Source: Psychrobium sp. MM17-31 (GTDB lineage Bacteria > Pseudomonadota > Gammaproteobacteria > Enterobacterales > Psychrobiaceae). From it: a stretch of 64,000 bases of DNA. The translations under genes and the position numbers were made by a program. Positions 50,327 to 59,443 of this stretch are shown one piece after another (position 1 is the stretch's first letter; the number at the start of each line of letters is the position of its first letter). The stretch lies in assembly GCF_022347785.1 (NCBI RefSeq), contig NZ_JAKRGA010000003.1, positions 558,001 through 622,000 of the forward strand, read 5' to 3'. The notes under the pieces are model-generated. The model made no database searches. It saw only the letters and a list, made by a program, of their open reading frames with translations, and was not told where the DNA came from.

Positions 50327-50340
50327 CTGATTAAGATCAA
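50327..50340 (-). promoter_or_regulatory. FNR-type site of the DUF3149 gene
   Basis: CTGAT-TAAG-ATCAA matches the FNR consensus at 9 of 10 positions. In the minus-strand direction TAAAAT (a -10 with one mismatch) follows so that the site would be centred at about -41.5 from the predicted transcription start, the classical class II activator position. A leader of about 25 nt and an AGGAG follow. Confidence 0.6.
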
Positions 50341-50352
50341 TATTAGTTTCTA

Positions 50353-51540
50353 CTAATCCATTGTTCGAATCATAGCCTGATCTAGATCATTTATTAGATC
50401 TTCTACCTGCTCTAATCCCACTGAAATACGCAGTAGATTGTCAGAAATTCCTGCATCATTTCGCGCTTCAGGTGAATAAGTAGAATGAGTCATAGACGCA
50501 GGGTGTTGAATTAATGATTCTGCATCGCCCAAGCTCACTGCTACTTTGAACAATTTAAGGGAATCTGCAAATGATTTAGCAGTGTCTAAGTCACCGTTTA
50601 GCTCAAATGCAATCACGCCACCCGCACCGCGCATCTGAGAGCCGATAAACCGATGTCCCGCATGAGACACTAGCCCCGGATAATAAACGGTTTTTACGCC
50701 TTCATGAGCCTCTAACCATTGCGCGACTTGCTCAGCATTGTCACAGTGACGCTCCATGCGCACTGCTAGTGTCTTTAAGCCTCGTAAAATAAGCCATGCG
50801 TCGAACGGCGACATAGTGCCACCGATATCTTTTAACGTGGTGTGCTTAATTTGCGTGATGTGTTCTTCACTGCCACAAATAATACCAGCAACAACATCAC
50901 CGTGACCGTTGAGATATTTTGTCGCACTATGGAGCACGATATCGATACCAAACTCCTGTGGCTGCTGTAAGTATGGCGTCAGGAAAGTATTGTCAACAAT
51001 GGATAAAATTGCATGTTGCTTGGCAAAGTTTCCGATAAAGGTAAGGTCGTAAACCGCTAGGTTAGGATTAACTGGCGTCTCTAAAAATATCGCCTTGGTG
51101 TTATCGCGTTTGGCCGCTTCAATTTCATCGTGATTTGCCATATCGACAAAGGTCACTTCAATTCCATAGCGGGGAAACTGCTCGCTAAGTAATGCGAACG
51201 TACAGCCGTAAACAGCGTTAGATGCAATTAAATGATCGCCTTGCGACAACATAGCCATCAATACACCAGAAACTGCCGCCATGCCAGTGGATGTTGCTGC
51301 CGCCGCTTCCATTTTCTCTAATGCCGCCATTCGCTGCTCTAATTGAGTGACGGTAGGATTTGCCAAGCGAGTATAAATGTACCCTTGTTCTTCGCCTGCA
51401 AAGCGGCGACCGCCCTGCTCGCAATTGTCAAAGGCAAAGGTTGATGTTTGATATAAAGGCGTTGAAAGTGCGCCGTATTCATTGTCAGGATTTGCGCCAG
51501 CATGCACTAGCTGGGTATTAAAGTGTAAAGACTTGTCCAT
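50353..51540 (-). CDS. mdeA: methionine gamma-lyase
   Basis: PLP enzyme of the Cys/Met metabolism family degrading methionine to methanethiol, 2-oxobutyrate and ammonia. The 395 residues keep Tyr111 and Cys113 in VYGCTFALL, the cysteine that distinguishes methionine gamma-lyase from cystathionine enzymes. PLP Lys208 is in LHSATKYLNGHGD. SLGDAESLIQHPASMTHSTY also matches the P. putida enzyme. ATG 51540 is the start; a TTG one codon earlier is unlikely. Methanethiol production could feed marine sulfur cycling. Confidence 0.9.
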   Translation of the reverse strand: MDKSLHFNTQLVHAGANPDNEYGALSTPLYQTSTFAFDNCEQGGRRFAGEEQGYIYTRLANPTVTQLEQRMAALEKMEAAAATSTGMAAVSGVLMAMLSQGDHLIASNAVYGCTFALLSEQFPRYGIEVTFVDMANHDEIEAAKRDNTKAIFLETPVNPNLAVYDLTFIGNFAKQHAILSIVDNTFLTPYLQQPQEFGIDIVLHSATKYLNGHGDVVAGIICGSEEHITQIKHTTLKDIGGTMSPFDAWLILRGLKTLAVRMERHCDNAEQVAQWLEAHEGVKTVYYPGLVSHAGHRFIGSQMRGAGGVIAFELNGDLDTAKSFADSLKLFKVAVSLGDAESLIQHPASMTHSTYSPEARNDAGISDNLLRISVGLEQVEDLINDLDQAMIRTMD

Positions 51541-51745
51541 CAAGATTTCTCTTTCTTTATTGTTATTATTTAGCAGGCTTAATTTAAAGAGCCTAAGTCA
51601 GGTTAGATAGAATTGAAATAAAGCACAATCAATCAATAACTTTACAAGGCTATTTTCTTGTAATTTTTTATTTACATTAGCGCATAATCTCCCGTAAACA
51701 ATAAACGTAAATTACCACGGTAATGACAGCTCTGGTAAATCAAGC

Positions 51746-51786
51746 AACTGAGAATGTATAACTTGATGCTCTTATACACTTCCTAA
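51746..51786 (-). repeat. degraded fragment of the rplS 3'-end repeat
   Basis: A diverged stretch (AACTGAGAATGTATAACTTG followed by ATGCTCTTATACACTTCC) matches the distal end of the next repeat unit at 51928-51974. It is the remnant of a further copy. Confidence 0.65.
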
Positions 51787-51970
51787 TGCCCTAAACGCAA
51801 AAAGCCCGTCGTAATGACGGGCAATTCAAATGCTTTTCTAATCTGAGGGAAAAATTGGTGCTTATCGATTGGCCAATTTCTCTTTGCCATGTCTTTTTTC
51901 TAGCTGCTGCATGACCTGATAGCTCGCGTAACTGAGAGTGCAAAGCCTGGTGCTCTTACACATTTCCTAA
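51787..51970 (-). repeat. rplS 3'-end duplicate, outer copy, with terminator
   Basis: This 184-nt unit repeats the terminator of rplS (AAAAAGCCCGTC / GACGGGC at 51799-51822), the 3' untranslated stretch CAAATGCTTTTCTAATCTGA and the last codons of rplS. The reading frame is shifted by one base relative to rplS, so it no longer encodes the L19 tail. Confidence 0.9.
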
Positions 51971-52135
51971 TGCCCAAAACGCAAAAAGCCCGTCGTAATG
52001 ACGGGCTCTTCAAATGCTTTTCTAATCTGAGGGAAAAATTGGTGCTTATCGCTTGGCCAATTTCTCTTTGCCATACTTATGACTAGATGCTGCACGACTT
52101 GATAGCTCGCGTAACTGAGAGTGTAAAGCTTGGTT
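51971..52135 (-). repeat. rplS 3'-end duplicate, inner copy, with terminator
   Basis: Same unit as the outer copy, period 184 nt. The terminator is intact at 51983-52008. The L19 tail is still in frame: LRELS-SRAA, an insert SSHKYG in place of two residues, then KEKLAKR and a stop at the genuine position. Both extra copies share this insert and the distal segment CTCTTACACATTTCC, which the genuine gene lacks. Confidence 0.9.
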
Positions 52136-52172
52136 ATTCCCTTAAACACGTAACAAGAATTAAATCCCAAAT

Positions 52173-52200
52173 GCAAAAAGCCCGTCTTATCGACGGGCCT
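52173..52200 (-). terminator. intrinsic terminator of rplS (genuine copy)
   Basis: AAAAAGCCCGTC and GACGGGC form a stem with loop TTATC, 38 nt after the rplS stop. Equivalent terminators follow in the two duplicate units, so three stand in series. Confidence 0.88.
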
Positions 52201-52237
52201 TTCAAATGCTTTTCTAATCTGAGGAAAAAATTGGTGC

Positions 52238-52594
52238 TTATCGCTTGGCCAATTTCTCTTTGATACGTGCTGCACGACCTGATAGCTCGCGTAAGTAGTA
52301 AAGCTTGGCTTGACGAACAAGACCGCGACGCTTAACTTCGATGCTATCAACTAATGGGCTGTGAGTTTGGAAAACACGCTCAACACCTTCACCGTTAGAG
52401 ATCTTACGAACTGTGAATGCTGAGTGTAAACCGCGGTTACGAACTGCGATTACAACACCTTCATAGGCTTGTAGACGGGTACGGTTACCTTCTACAACAC
52501 GAACCTGAACAACTACAGTGTCGCCAGGTGCAAAGCTTGGAAGATCAGTTTTTAACTGTGCATCTTCGATTGCTTGAATAATTGGATTTTTCAT
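52238..52594 (-). CDS. rplS: 50S ribosomal protein L19
   Basis: Protein at the 30S-50S interface. The 118 residues (E. coli 115) include [60 protein letters not shown] and [20 protein letters not shown]. Last gene of rpsP-rimM-trmD-rplS, 33 nt after trmD. Its final 20 codons and terminator are repeated downstream two to three times. Confidence 0.98.
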   Translation of the reverse strand: MKNPIIQAIEDAQLKTDLPSFAPGDTVVVQVRVVEGNRTRLQAYEGVVIAVRNRGLHSAFTVRKISNGEGVERVFQTHSPLVDSIEVKRRGLVRQAKLYYLRELSGRAARIKEKLAKR

Positions 52595-52627
52595 ATCTTT
52601 CTCATTCCTAGAATAAACTGTACTCTT

Positions 52628-53368
52628 CTAACCTTTGTTTTTTTCAACAAAGCTTGCAAGGATATTCTCTTGCTGGTCAGTCAGAGCTAGGTTTTCAATT
52701 AAATCGGGTCGACGTTGCCAAGTGCGAATTAACGACTGCTCGGCGCGCCAACGTTTTATCTTTTCATGATTACCGCTAAGTAGTACTGAAGGTACTGACT
52801 CGCCATCTAAACATTCCGGCCTGGTGTAATGCGGACAATCTAACAAGCCATCGCTAAAGGAGTCTTGCTCGGCCGAAGCCTGCTTGCCCAATACACCGGG
52901 AACTAAGCGTGACACTGCATCAATCAATGTCATTGCTGGTAGTTCACCGCCGCTTAATACGTAATCGCCAATCGACCATTCTTCATCAACAAGTGATGTA
53001 ATGATGCGTTCGTCAATGCCTTCATAGCGACCACAAATCAGAATAATCTTCTCATTTATGCTTAATTCGCTAGCCCCAGTTTGGTCTAAACGACGTCCCT
53101 GCGGTGACATATAAATGACTTTAGCGTCGCCACCAGCTGCTTCTTTTGCAGCTAAAATGGCATCGCGCAATGGTTGAACCATCATTAACATGCCCGGGCC
53201 ACCACCATAAGGTCGGTCATCCACGGTGCGATGTTTATCATGGGTGAAATCACGAGGATTCCAACATTGCACTTGTATTAAGCCGTTTTTAACAGCGCGT
53301 CCTGAAACTCCTTGCTCGGTAATGGCTTTAAACATGTCGGGAAATAACGTAACAACGCCTATCCACAT
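52628..53368 (-). CDS. trmD: tRNA (guanine-37-N1)-methyltransferase TrmD
   Basis: SPOUT methyltransferase making m1G37, which prevents +1 frameshifting. The 246 residues have the deep trefoil knot segments [27 protein letters not shown] and [13 protein letters not shown]. It starts [13 protein letters not shown], 17 nt after rimM, in the conserved operon. Confidence 0.97.
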   Translation of the reverse strand: MWIGVVTLFPDMFKAITEQGVSGRAVKNGLIQVQCWNPRDFTHDKHRTVDDRPYGGGPGMLMMVQPLRDAILAAKEAAGGDAKVIYMSPQGRRLDQTGASELSINEKIILICGRYEGIDERIITSLVDEEWSIGDYVLSGGELPAMTLIDAVSRLVPGVLGKQASAEQDSFSDGLLDCPHYTRPECLDGESVPSVLLSGNHEKIKRWRAEQSLIRTWQRRPDLIENLALTDQQENILASFVEKNKG

Positions 53369-53385
53369 ATTATTGTCCCACCGTC

Positions 53386-53916
53386 TTAGAAATCAGGATC
53401 CCAGTCCACTTCAATAAGGCGATTTTCTCGATCAATATTCTTGATCACATCACCGTCTACTAAAGGGATTAATCTTTCTTTTTTACCAAATCCATCACGT
53501 GCGTTCGCTTTAACTTGTAGCACGTCGTTCGAACCAGTTTCCATTAAGGCATCTACATGCCCAAAGTGGTAACCTTTAATGTTCTTCACTTCCATGCCAA
53601 TCAGCTCACGCCAGTAGAAGTCATCGTCACCAAGTTCAGCAAGCTGATCTTCGTTAACGTAAATTTCCTGACCGGTTAAACGCGCTGCGTCATCGCGGTC
53701 TTCGACATGTTTAAAGCGTGCAATTACGCCTTTACCATGTAAGCGCCATTGCGCTACTTCTACTTCTTGTGACTTGCCATTGACAACAAGTTGCCAAGGC
53801 GAATAGTCGAAAATACTCTCGACCGATTCAGTATAGGTAGTAATTTTCACCCAACCTTTAATACCATAAGGTGCACCAACGCAACCCAATAATACTTTGT
53901 CGGTTTGACTACTCAC
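53386..53916 (-). CDS. rimM: ribosome maturation factor RimM
   Basis: Assists 30S head assembly by binding S19. The 176 residues show [15 protein letters not shown] at the start of the barrel domain, [14 protein letters not shown] and the C-terminal PRC-barrel with [12 protein letters not shown] and [11 protein letters not shown]. It is 9 nt after rpsP, tightly coupled in the operon. Confidence 0.96.
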   Translation of the reverse strand: MSSQTDKVLLGCVGAPYGIKGWVKITTYTESVESIFDYSPWQLVVNGKSQEVEVAQWRLHGKGVIARFKHVEDRDDAARLTGQEIYVNEDQLAELGDDDFYWRELIGMEVKNIKGYHFGHVDALMETGSNDVLQVKANARDGFGKKERLIPLVDGDVIKNIDRENRLIEVDWDPDF

Positions 53917-53925
53917 TAGTTACCC

Positions 53926-54174
53926 TTACGCAGCTTTACGCGCGTCTTTAATTAATTTTGCTACGCGATCAGTAGTTTGAGCGCCTTGACCTACCCAGTG
54001 CTCTACACGGTCTAGATCTAAACGTAAAGTCTCTTCTTGGCCACGAGCCATTGGGTTGAAGAAACCTACTTTCTCAATGTAACGGCCGTCACGTGAACAA
54101 CGACTGTCAGCTACTACTACCTGGTAGAAAGGACGCTTCTTAGCGCCACCACGTGCTAAACGAATGGTTACCAT
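53926..54174 (-). CDS. rpsP: 30S ribosomal protein S16
   Basis: Early 30S assembly protein. The 82 residues equal E. coli S16 in length: [20 protein letters not shown] and [14 protein letters not shown]. Start at the ATG 54174; the upstream in-frame extension to 54234 is not part of the family. First gene of the rpsP-rimM-trmD-rplS operon, so a promoter must lie in 54175-54390. Confidence 0.97.
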   Translation of the reverse strand: MVTIRLARGGAKKRPFYQVVVADSRCSRDGRYIEKVGFFNPMARGQEETLRLDLDRVEHWVGQGAQTTDRVAKLIKDARKAA

Positions 54175-54393
54175 AGGTAAATATTCCTCTAAAGTGTTTG
54201 ATATTAAACCGTTAATAAGTTGATTTAACATCAAAAGTGTTAATCTGAATGTTTTCTCAACCTCACTCTCAAAGCGCTACGCAAAAGCGTTTTGCATAAA
54301 AATAAGGCTAAATAGAACGCACCCCAGATTAGAAAGCTCGCAAATTATACGCGAATGAAGCGTTAGCGCAAGTTGTATTGATCACATAAAGAC

Positions 54394-54424
54394 ATAAAAA
54401 AGCCGCTTAAATCAGCGGCTTTTA
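54394..54424 (-). terminator. intrinsic terminator of ffh
   Basis: AAAAGCCGCT and AGCGGCTTTT form a 10-bp stem with a 6-nt loop flanked by A and T runs, 22 nt after the ffh stop. It isolates ffh from the rpsP operon. Confidence 0.88.
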
Positions 54425-54445
54425 TAATTAATAACGCATTTTTAG

Positions 54446-55831
54446 CTATCTTGGTGGCATACCGCCAAAACCACCACCCATACCAGGTGGTAACATGCCC
54501 TTCATGCCGCGCATCATTTTCTGCATACCGCCTTTACCAGACATCTTCTTCATCATTTTCTGCATTTGCGTGAACTGTTTTAATAGTTTGTTCACGTCTT
54601 GAATCTGCGTACCAGAGCCTGCAGCAATACGACGCTTGCGAGAACCCTTGATGATATCGGGACGCGCGCGCTCTTTAGGTGTCATTGACGAGATAATGGC
54701 TTCCATTTGATCCGTCATCTTGTCGTTCATTTGGTTCTTAACAGCATCTGGCACATTACCCATACCCGGTAATTTATCCATCATGCCCATCATGCCGCCC
54801 ATGTTCTTCATTTGCACTAGCTGATCGCGGAAGTCTTCTAAATCAAAGCCCTTACCTTTCTTGATTTTCTTCTCAAGTTTCTTGGCTTTATCAACGTCAA
54901 CTTTGTGCTGAATGTCTTCAATAAGTGATAGAACATCACCCATACCCAAGATACGCGATGCAACGCGATCAGGGTGGAATGGCTCTAGCGCGTCAGTTTT
55001 CTCACCAACACCTAAGAATTTAATTGGCTTGCCAGTAATGTGACGAATAGATAGTGCCGCACCACCGCGTGCATCACCATCGGTCTTAGTTAAGATAACA
55101 CCCGTTAATGGCAACGCATCATTGAAAGCCTTTGCAGTATTGGCAGCATCTTGACCCGTCATAGCATCAACCACGAATAGCGTTTCTACAGGATTGATAG
55201 CGCCGTGTAGGTCGATGATTTCATCCATCATCTCACTATCAACATGCAGGCGACCCGCAGTATCGACAATGACTACATCGATAAATTTCTTTTTCGCATG
55301 CGCAATCGCTGCATTGGCAATATCAACTGGCTTTTGTGAAATATCCGATGGGAAGAATTCAACTTCCACTTCGCCCGCTAGCGTTTCTAGCTGCTTGATT
55401 GCCGCTGGACGATAAACGTCAGCACTCACTACCAATACAGATTTCTTTTCGCGCTCGCGAAGGAATTTAGACAGTTTACCAACAGAGGTGGTTTTACCCG
55501 CACCTTGTAAACCTGCCATCATAATAACCGCAGGTGGCTGCGCCGCTAAATTAAGGGCTTCGTTAACTTCACCCATTGCCGCTTCAAGTTCTGTTTGTAC
55601 AATTTTAACAAACATCTGACCCGGGCTAAGGCTCTTAGAGACTTCAACACCAACAGCACGCTCTTTAACTTTCTTGATAAATTCGCGAACAACAGGTAAT
55701 GCAACGTCAGCTTCTAATAACGCCATGCGCACTTCGCGCAGCGTTTCTTTAATATTGTCTTCGGTCAAACGGCCACGGCCACTGATATTTTTCAGCGTGG
55801 CGGAGAGGCGATCGGTGAGGTTTTCAAACAT
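54446..55831 (-). CDS. ffh: signal recognition particle protein Ffh
   Basis: GTPase that with 4.5S RNA targets nascent membrane proteins to FtsY. The 461 residues show the N domain, G domain with GLQGAGKTTSVGKL, DTAGRLHVD and TKTDGDARGGAAL, and the methionine-rich M domain (from about 325) with GSGTQIQDVNKLLKQF and the glycine/methionine-rich tail GMLPPGMGGGFGGMPPR. Upstream on the minus strand is a phosphatase gene; it is probably transcribed alone. Confidence 0.98.
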   Translation of the reverse strand: MFENLTDRLSATLKNISGRGRLTEDNIKETLREVRMALLEADVALPVVREFIKKVKERAVGVEVSKSLSPGQMFVKIVQTELEAAMGEVNEALNLAAQPPAVIMMAGLQGAGKTTSVGKLSKFLREREKKSVLVVSADVYRPAAIKQLETLAGEVEVEFFPSDISQKPVDIANAAIAHAKKKFIDVVIVDTAGRLHVDSEMMDEIIDLHGAINPVETLFVVDAMTGQDAANTAKAFNDALPLTGVILTKTDGDARGGAALSIRHITGKPIKFLGVGEKTDALEPFHPDRVASRILGMGDVLSLIEDIQHKVDVDKAKKLEKKIKKGKGFDLEDFRDQLVQMKNMGGMMGMMDKLPGMGNVPDAVKNQMNDKMTDQMEAIISSMTPKERARPDIIKGSRKRRIAAGSGTQIQDVNKLLKQFTQMQKMMKKMSGKGGMQKMMRGMKGMLPPGMGGGFGGMPPR

Positions 55832-55968
55832 AGGAAAATAAACCGTATAAATAGCATTTCAAAAAATTGCCGCCATTATAGCCTGCACTAACCAAAAACA
55901 GCTAGTGCTAGAGTGAGATAACTGACGACAAATCAAATTAGCTAAGTAGCGATTGGTAAATAAATACC

Positions 55969-57036
55969 CTAGTCCATCAACTTATATTGCTTTCCCTTCA
56001 TGTCGCCACGGGTGTATGACGGAGCAGACTGTTGAAAATCAATTAAGAGTATTTCGCCTTGCTTGCCCTTTTTAATCGAGGTATCAATGGCGATGACTTT
56101 GTCATTATGGTGTGTTTCGACTTTATCCATAGAGGTATGCCCCACCACAATGCGCGTCGCTTGAAGTTTATTCAGGACTTTGTCGACATCATCTTGGCTT
56201 AATAAAGGATCGAGAAAATAGCCGCGATACCAAATCGGTCCAGTGCGACCAAAAAGTGTTTTGGTTAATGGCTGCTCTTTTAACGAATTACGTGATTGAC
56301 CAATGGCTTGGCGAAATATTTTATTTGCCTGCTCTAACGAAATATCTAAATCGGTAAAATCGCTGTGGATACCGCCATGTAAAAACACATGCCCATTAAT
56401 ATTAATGACCGTCGATTTACTGCGTAGCCAACGACCCAATACCGTATTCTCGTTAAACAGAGTTTTTAAATCAACATTCATGGCGTTAAGCGTGTGCTTA
56501 TATTTGTCGTGGATATAACGCTCATCACCACGCAACACCATATATTCATGATTGCCCAATAAATAATGAACCTTACCACCAGCAGCACTAGCCTGTTGCT
56601 CAAGGTTATAAACAAGCCATAACGCCTCAGTGACCGTATCACCACGGTCGAAAATATCGCCAGTGATCACTAGATGTCCTTGACCAAAGGACCAATTGAG
56701 CTTGTCGTCAATAACACCGTTTTGATTTAGCAATTGCTTAAAGATATCAAATTGACCGTGAATGTCGCTAATAGCAGCGATTTTACTCACGTTGTAAAAC
56801 GTGTCATTTCGATTAACTGGATACATTGAATCAGGGGCAATTGAACCCTGATAGCTCGCTTTAACATGAGTTCCTTCAACAATATTATGTTGTATTAATG
56901 ACTTTTTCTTATGATCGTCAATCAAATAGGGTCCATCAGAATATTTGGAAATATCCTCAGTAGACACTTTCGTTAACCCATACGCCAACGTGCATAAAGC
57001 CAATACACAAACGCCTGCAACTATTCGTAGCAACAT
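55969..57036 (-). CDS. Shewanella-like protein phosphatase (metallophosphoesterase)
   Basis: A 355-residue PPP-type phosphatase with an N-terminal membrane anchor or signal peptide (about 2-20), so probably periplasmic. Metal motifs: DIHGQ (91-95), GDIFDRG (126-132), GNHE (161-164) and the later HGGIHSDF and VVGHTSM. This motif set and domain length match the Shewanella-like phosphatase group, first found in psychrophilic Shewanella and known to act on phosphotyrosine in some members. The substrate here is unknown. Confidence 0.82.
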   Translation of the reverse strand: MLLRIVAGVCVLALCTLAYGLTKVSTEDISKYSDGPYLIDDHKKKSLIQHNIVEGTHVKASYQGSIAPDSMYPVNRNDTFYNVSKIAAISDIHGQFDIFKQLLNQNGVIDDKLNWSFGQGHLVITGDIFDRGDTVTEALWLVYNLEQQASAAGGKVHYLLGNHEYMVLRGDERYIHDKYKHTLNAMNVDLKTLFNENTVLGRWLRSKSTVININGHVFLHGGIHSDFTDLDISLEQANKIFRQAIGQSRNSLKEQPLTKTLFGRTGPIWYRGYFLDPLLSQDDVDKVLNKLQATRIVVGHTSMDKVETHHNDKVIAIDTSIKKGKQGEILLIDFQQSAPSYTRGDMKGKQYKLMD

Positions 57037-57143
57037 AAAACAACCTAAATCAAATTTGTATAAATATAGATAATAGCCTGAATATTAAAGTAAAACTTGA
57101 ATTCAACAAGGGAAATTATGTAAGTAAAAATAATTTTAGATAT

Positions 57144-57174
57144 AAAAAAGTGATCAACCGAAGTTGATCACTTT
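57144..57174 (-). terminator. intrinsic terminator of the M4 protease gene
   Basis: AAAGTGATCAAC and GTTGATCACTTT form a perfect 12-bp stem around CGAA; the plus-strand A run gives the minus-strand U tract, 29 nt after the stop. Confidence 0.88.
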
Positions 57175-57202
57175 ATTGAGAGATAATATTTACATCAAGA
57201 TA

Positions 57203-59443
57203 TTACGGCGTCCCGGTTAAACGCAATGTAATACCTGACGAACTCGAATAACCATAAATATCTAGGTACCAAACGCCTGATTGAGGAGCATCAAAAGTAC
57301 ATACCTCAATATTGTTACTTCCATTTGAACGACACCCATAGCTTGCTCGAGTTGATTCTTTGCCATGCGTAACATAGAGATCAGCATCACCAGAACCACC
57401 ATCGATCGTTACCGTAATTTTCGAATAACCAGATGGCAATGTACGCGTGTACCGTGCCCAACCACCACGAGAAACTGAAATATTACTAGCCGATTCATTA
57501 ATTGGTTCTAATGATGGCGTACCTCCACCACTCAAGTCGTAGTTACCCGTTAAACTTAGGTTACTAAATGTGGAGTAGGCACTCACTAGGACATAGTAAG
57601 TTCCTGCGCCTCCAGTCATATCACAAGACTCGTTTGAGCTAGAAGACTCAGAACGACAGTCGTAAGTAGTTGTGGTTGGAACAGAACCGCGAGATACATA
57701 AAGATCCGCATCACCGTTTGAGCCAGCGATAGAGAAATTAATGTTTGAAGCGCCGCTTGGAACTTCCATCTTATACGTTAACGTATTGCGCGTTGATGCA
57801 GATAAACCTGTGACAGACTGACCTTTAGTTATGGTTGGAATTTCAGATGGCGAAGTTGGACAGCTACCCACACCTACTGCACACCACGCTTTTTCTACTG
57901 CGACTTTCGCATCTTCACCATAGAGGTCTTGCGCAGCTTGCGCACTTCCCACTCGTGCTTGTGCGAAGTTAGTCGATTCATTAAAATACGTCGTTAATGC
58001 TCGATAGAAAATCTTTTGAGATTTGTCTAAACCAAGTTTAGGCACGACAACAGCAGTTTTATTACGAGGGTGAGTCCCACCATCAACCAATAATACAAAT
58101 GCAAGATTGCCTATACCCGAATTCAAGTGAACCCCGCCACGATCACCGGTACCTGTATAACGTTCAGGATAGTAATCGCGAGATTGATTATCTAGCGTTG
58201 GGTTATTCATATAACGCATTGCATCACCATCAATATTTGGGGTGTAAGCTTCTTGCGCTAGCAACCACGAAGGCTGTGAAGAACCACGATGCCATGCATC
58301 AGCAGCGACACCAAAAATATCAGCCATTGCTTCATTAAGTGCACCAGATTCATTCAAATAGGTTAAATTTGCTGTGAATTGAACAACACCATGAGTTAGC
58401 TCGTGACCGACGATGTCCAATGACTGAGTCAAATCACCAAATTGATTTCCGTCACCATCACCGTAAAACATTTGGTTTTTATACCAAGCAGCGTTGTTCC
58501 AGTTATGATTGGCGTGCACACTAGAAACCATAGTCATATCATTATTATTAATACCATTGCGATTGTGGACAGCTTTAAAATAATCATACACTGTTGACGC
58601 ACCATCATGAGCACGTTGCGCTGAAGCGTCACCACATTGTTGGTTGGTAGTACACAACAAACGTCCAGAGGTATTAGTGCGCTCAGGATCGCGATTTTCC
58701 ATGTCATAAGTATGAATAGTTTTAACATGCATCACCTGCGGGTGACGAATCAATTCACGACCATTCTTCACGTTATAGAAGATCCAATCATGCTCAAAGT
58801 GATCGTCTTGTGTGTATGTCACTTCAACTTTCCATGCCAGCTTTGTTTTTCCACGTTCAGGTAAATAAACATAGGCAAGCTCTGGCTCACCGACGATATC
58901 ACCTACGAGCTCAGCGCGTTTTAACGCACGCTTTAATCCACGAGGCTTTACTTTCTTAGCTTGTTTTTGAGTCAGCGTTTTAAATTCAGACTCTTCTTCA
59001 ATATATGACTCATCATCAAACTCAGTTTGAGTCGCGAGGTTTCCGCTTACAGCGTAAATTGTGCCCTCGTCATTTTCACCAGTTAGTCTGACACCTGAGA
59101 AATCATCCTCAGAATGAATTGTCATACTCGCACCATAAACAGGAAGATTATTTAACTGTTGTGATAGTTGCGTGTGAGTTTTACCGAGCGCATCTTTCCA
59201 GTGACGTCGAACGACAAACTCTTCGTTCCCCTGCGCTTGATAGGCGGTCTGCTGTTTGATAAAGCGTTTGAGTGCTTGTTTTGCTGTTTTTTTATCAACT
59301 TTGCCAAAGTTACCCTGTGCAAATTGCACGATGCCAGTTTCACTTTCAGTGATAATGGTTTCAGTTGCGAAAGTTGTCGTTGACATGGCTGCAAATAATG
59401 CCCCCGCAATCGCAGTTTTTACCATAAATTTATCTTTATTCAT
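57203..59443 (-). CDS. secreted M4-family zinc metalloprotease (vibriolysin-like) with two PPC domains
   Basis: Extracellular endopeptidase of the thermolysin/vibriolysin group. The 746 residues have a signal peptide (MVKTAIAGALFAAMSTTTFA region), an FTP/PepSY propeptide (about 30-200), and a catalytic domain with HELTH (347-351), Glu371 in GALNEAMAD as third zinc ligand, and a later GGVHLNSGIGN with the active-site His region. Two C-terminal PPC domains with GDADLYVSRG and GDADLYVTHG aid secretion and substrate binding. Start ATG 59443 has AAAGGA 6 nt upstream. An AT-rich 565-bp upstream region suggests separate regulation. Confidence 0.93.
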   Translation of the reverse strand: MNKDKFMVKTAIAGALFAAMSTTTFATETIITESETGIVQFAQGNFGKVDKKTAKQALKRFIKQQTAYQAQGNEEFVVRRHWKDALGKTHTQLSQQLNNLPVYGASMTIHSEDDFSGVRLTGENDEGTIYAVSGNLATQTEFDDESYIEEESEFKTLTQKQAKKVKPRGLKRALKRAELVGDIVGEPELAYVYLPERGKTKLAWKVEVTYTQDDHFEHDWIFYNVKNGRELIRHPQVMHVKTIHTYDMENRDPERTNTSGRLLCTTNQQCGDASAQRAHDGASTVYDYFKAVHNRNGINNNDMTMVSSVHANHNWNNAAWYKNQMFYGDGDGNQFGDLTQSLDIVGHELTHGVVQFTANLTYLNESGALNEAMADIFGVAADAWHRGSSQPSWLLAQEAYTPNIDGDAMRYMNNPTLDNQSRDYYPERYTGTGDRGGVHLNSGIGNLAFVLLVDGGTHPRNKTAVVVPKLGLDKSQKIFYRALTTYFNESTNFAQARVGSAQAAQDLYGEDAKVAVEKAWCAVGVGSCPTSPSEIPTITKGQSVTGLSASTRNTLTYKMEVPSGASNINFSIAGSNGDADLYVSRGSVPTTTTYDCRSESSSSNESCDMTGGAGTYYVLVSAYSTFSNLSLTGNYDLSGGGTPSLEPINESASNISVSRGGWARYTRTLPSGYSKITVTIDGGSGDADLYVTHGKESTRASYGCRSNGSNNIEVCTFDAPQSGVWYLDIYGYSSSSGITLRLTGTP

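Noticed and set aside
51746-52313. CRISPR array reading of the repeats after rplS
   Set aside because: Units are 184-192 nt, contain coding and terminator sequence from rplS, and lack short repeat-spacer structure; no cas genes exist in the window.
51967-52350. A 127-codon minus-strand frame with internal repeats covering the rplS end and a duplicate
   Set aside because: It runs in a different frame over rplS and the repeats; its repetition simply reflects the DNA duplication, and it has no ribosome-binding site or family.
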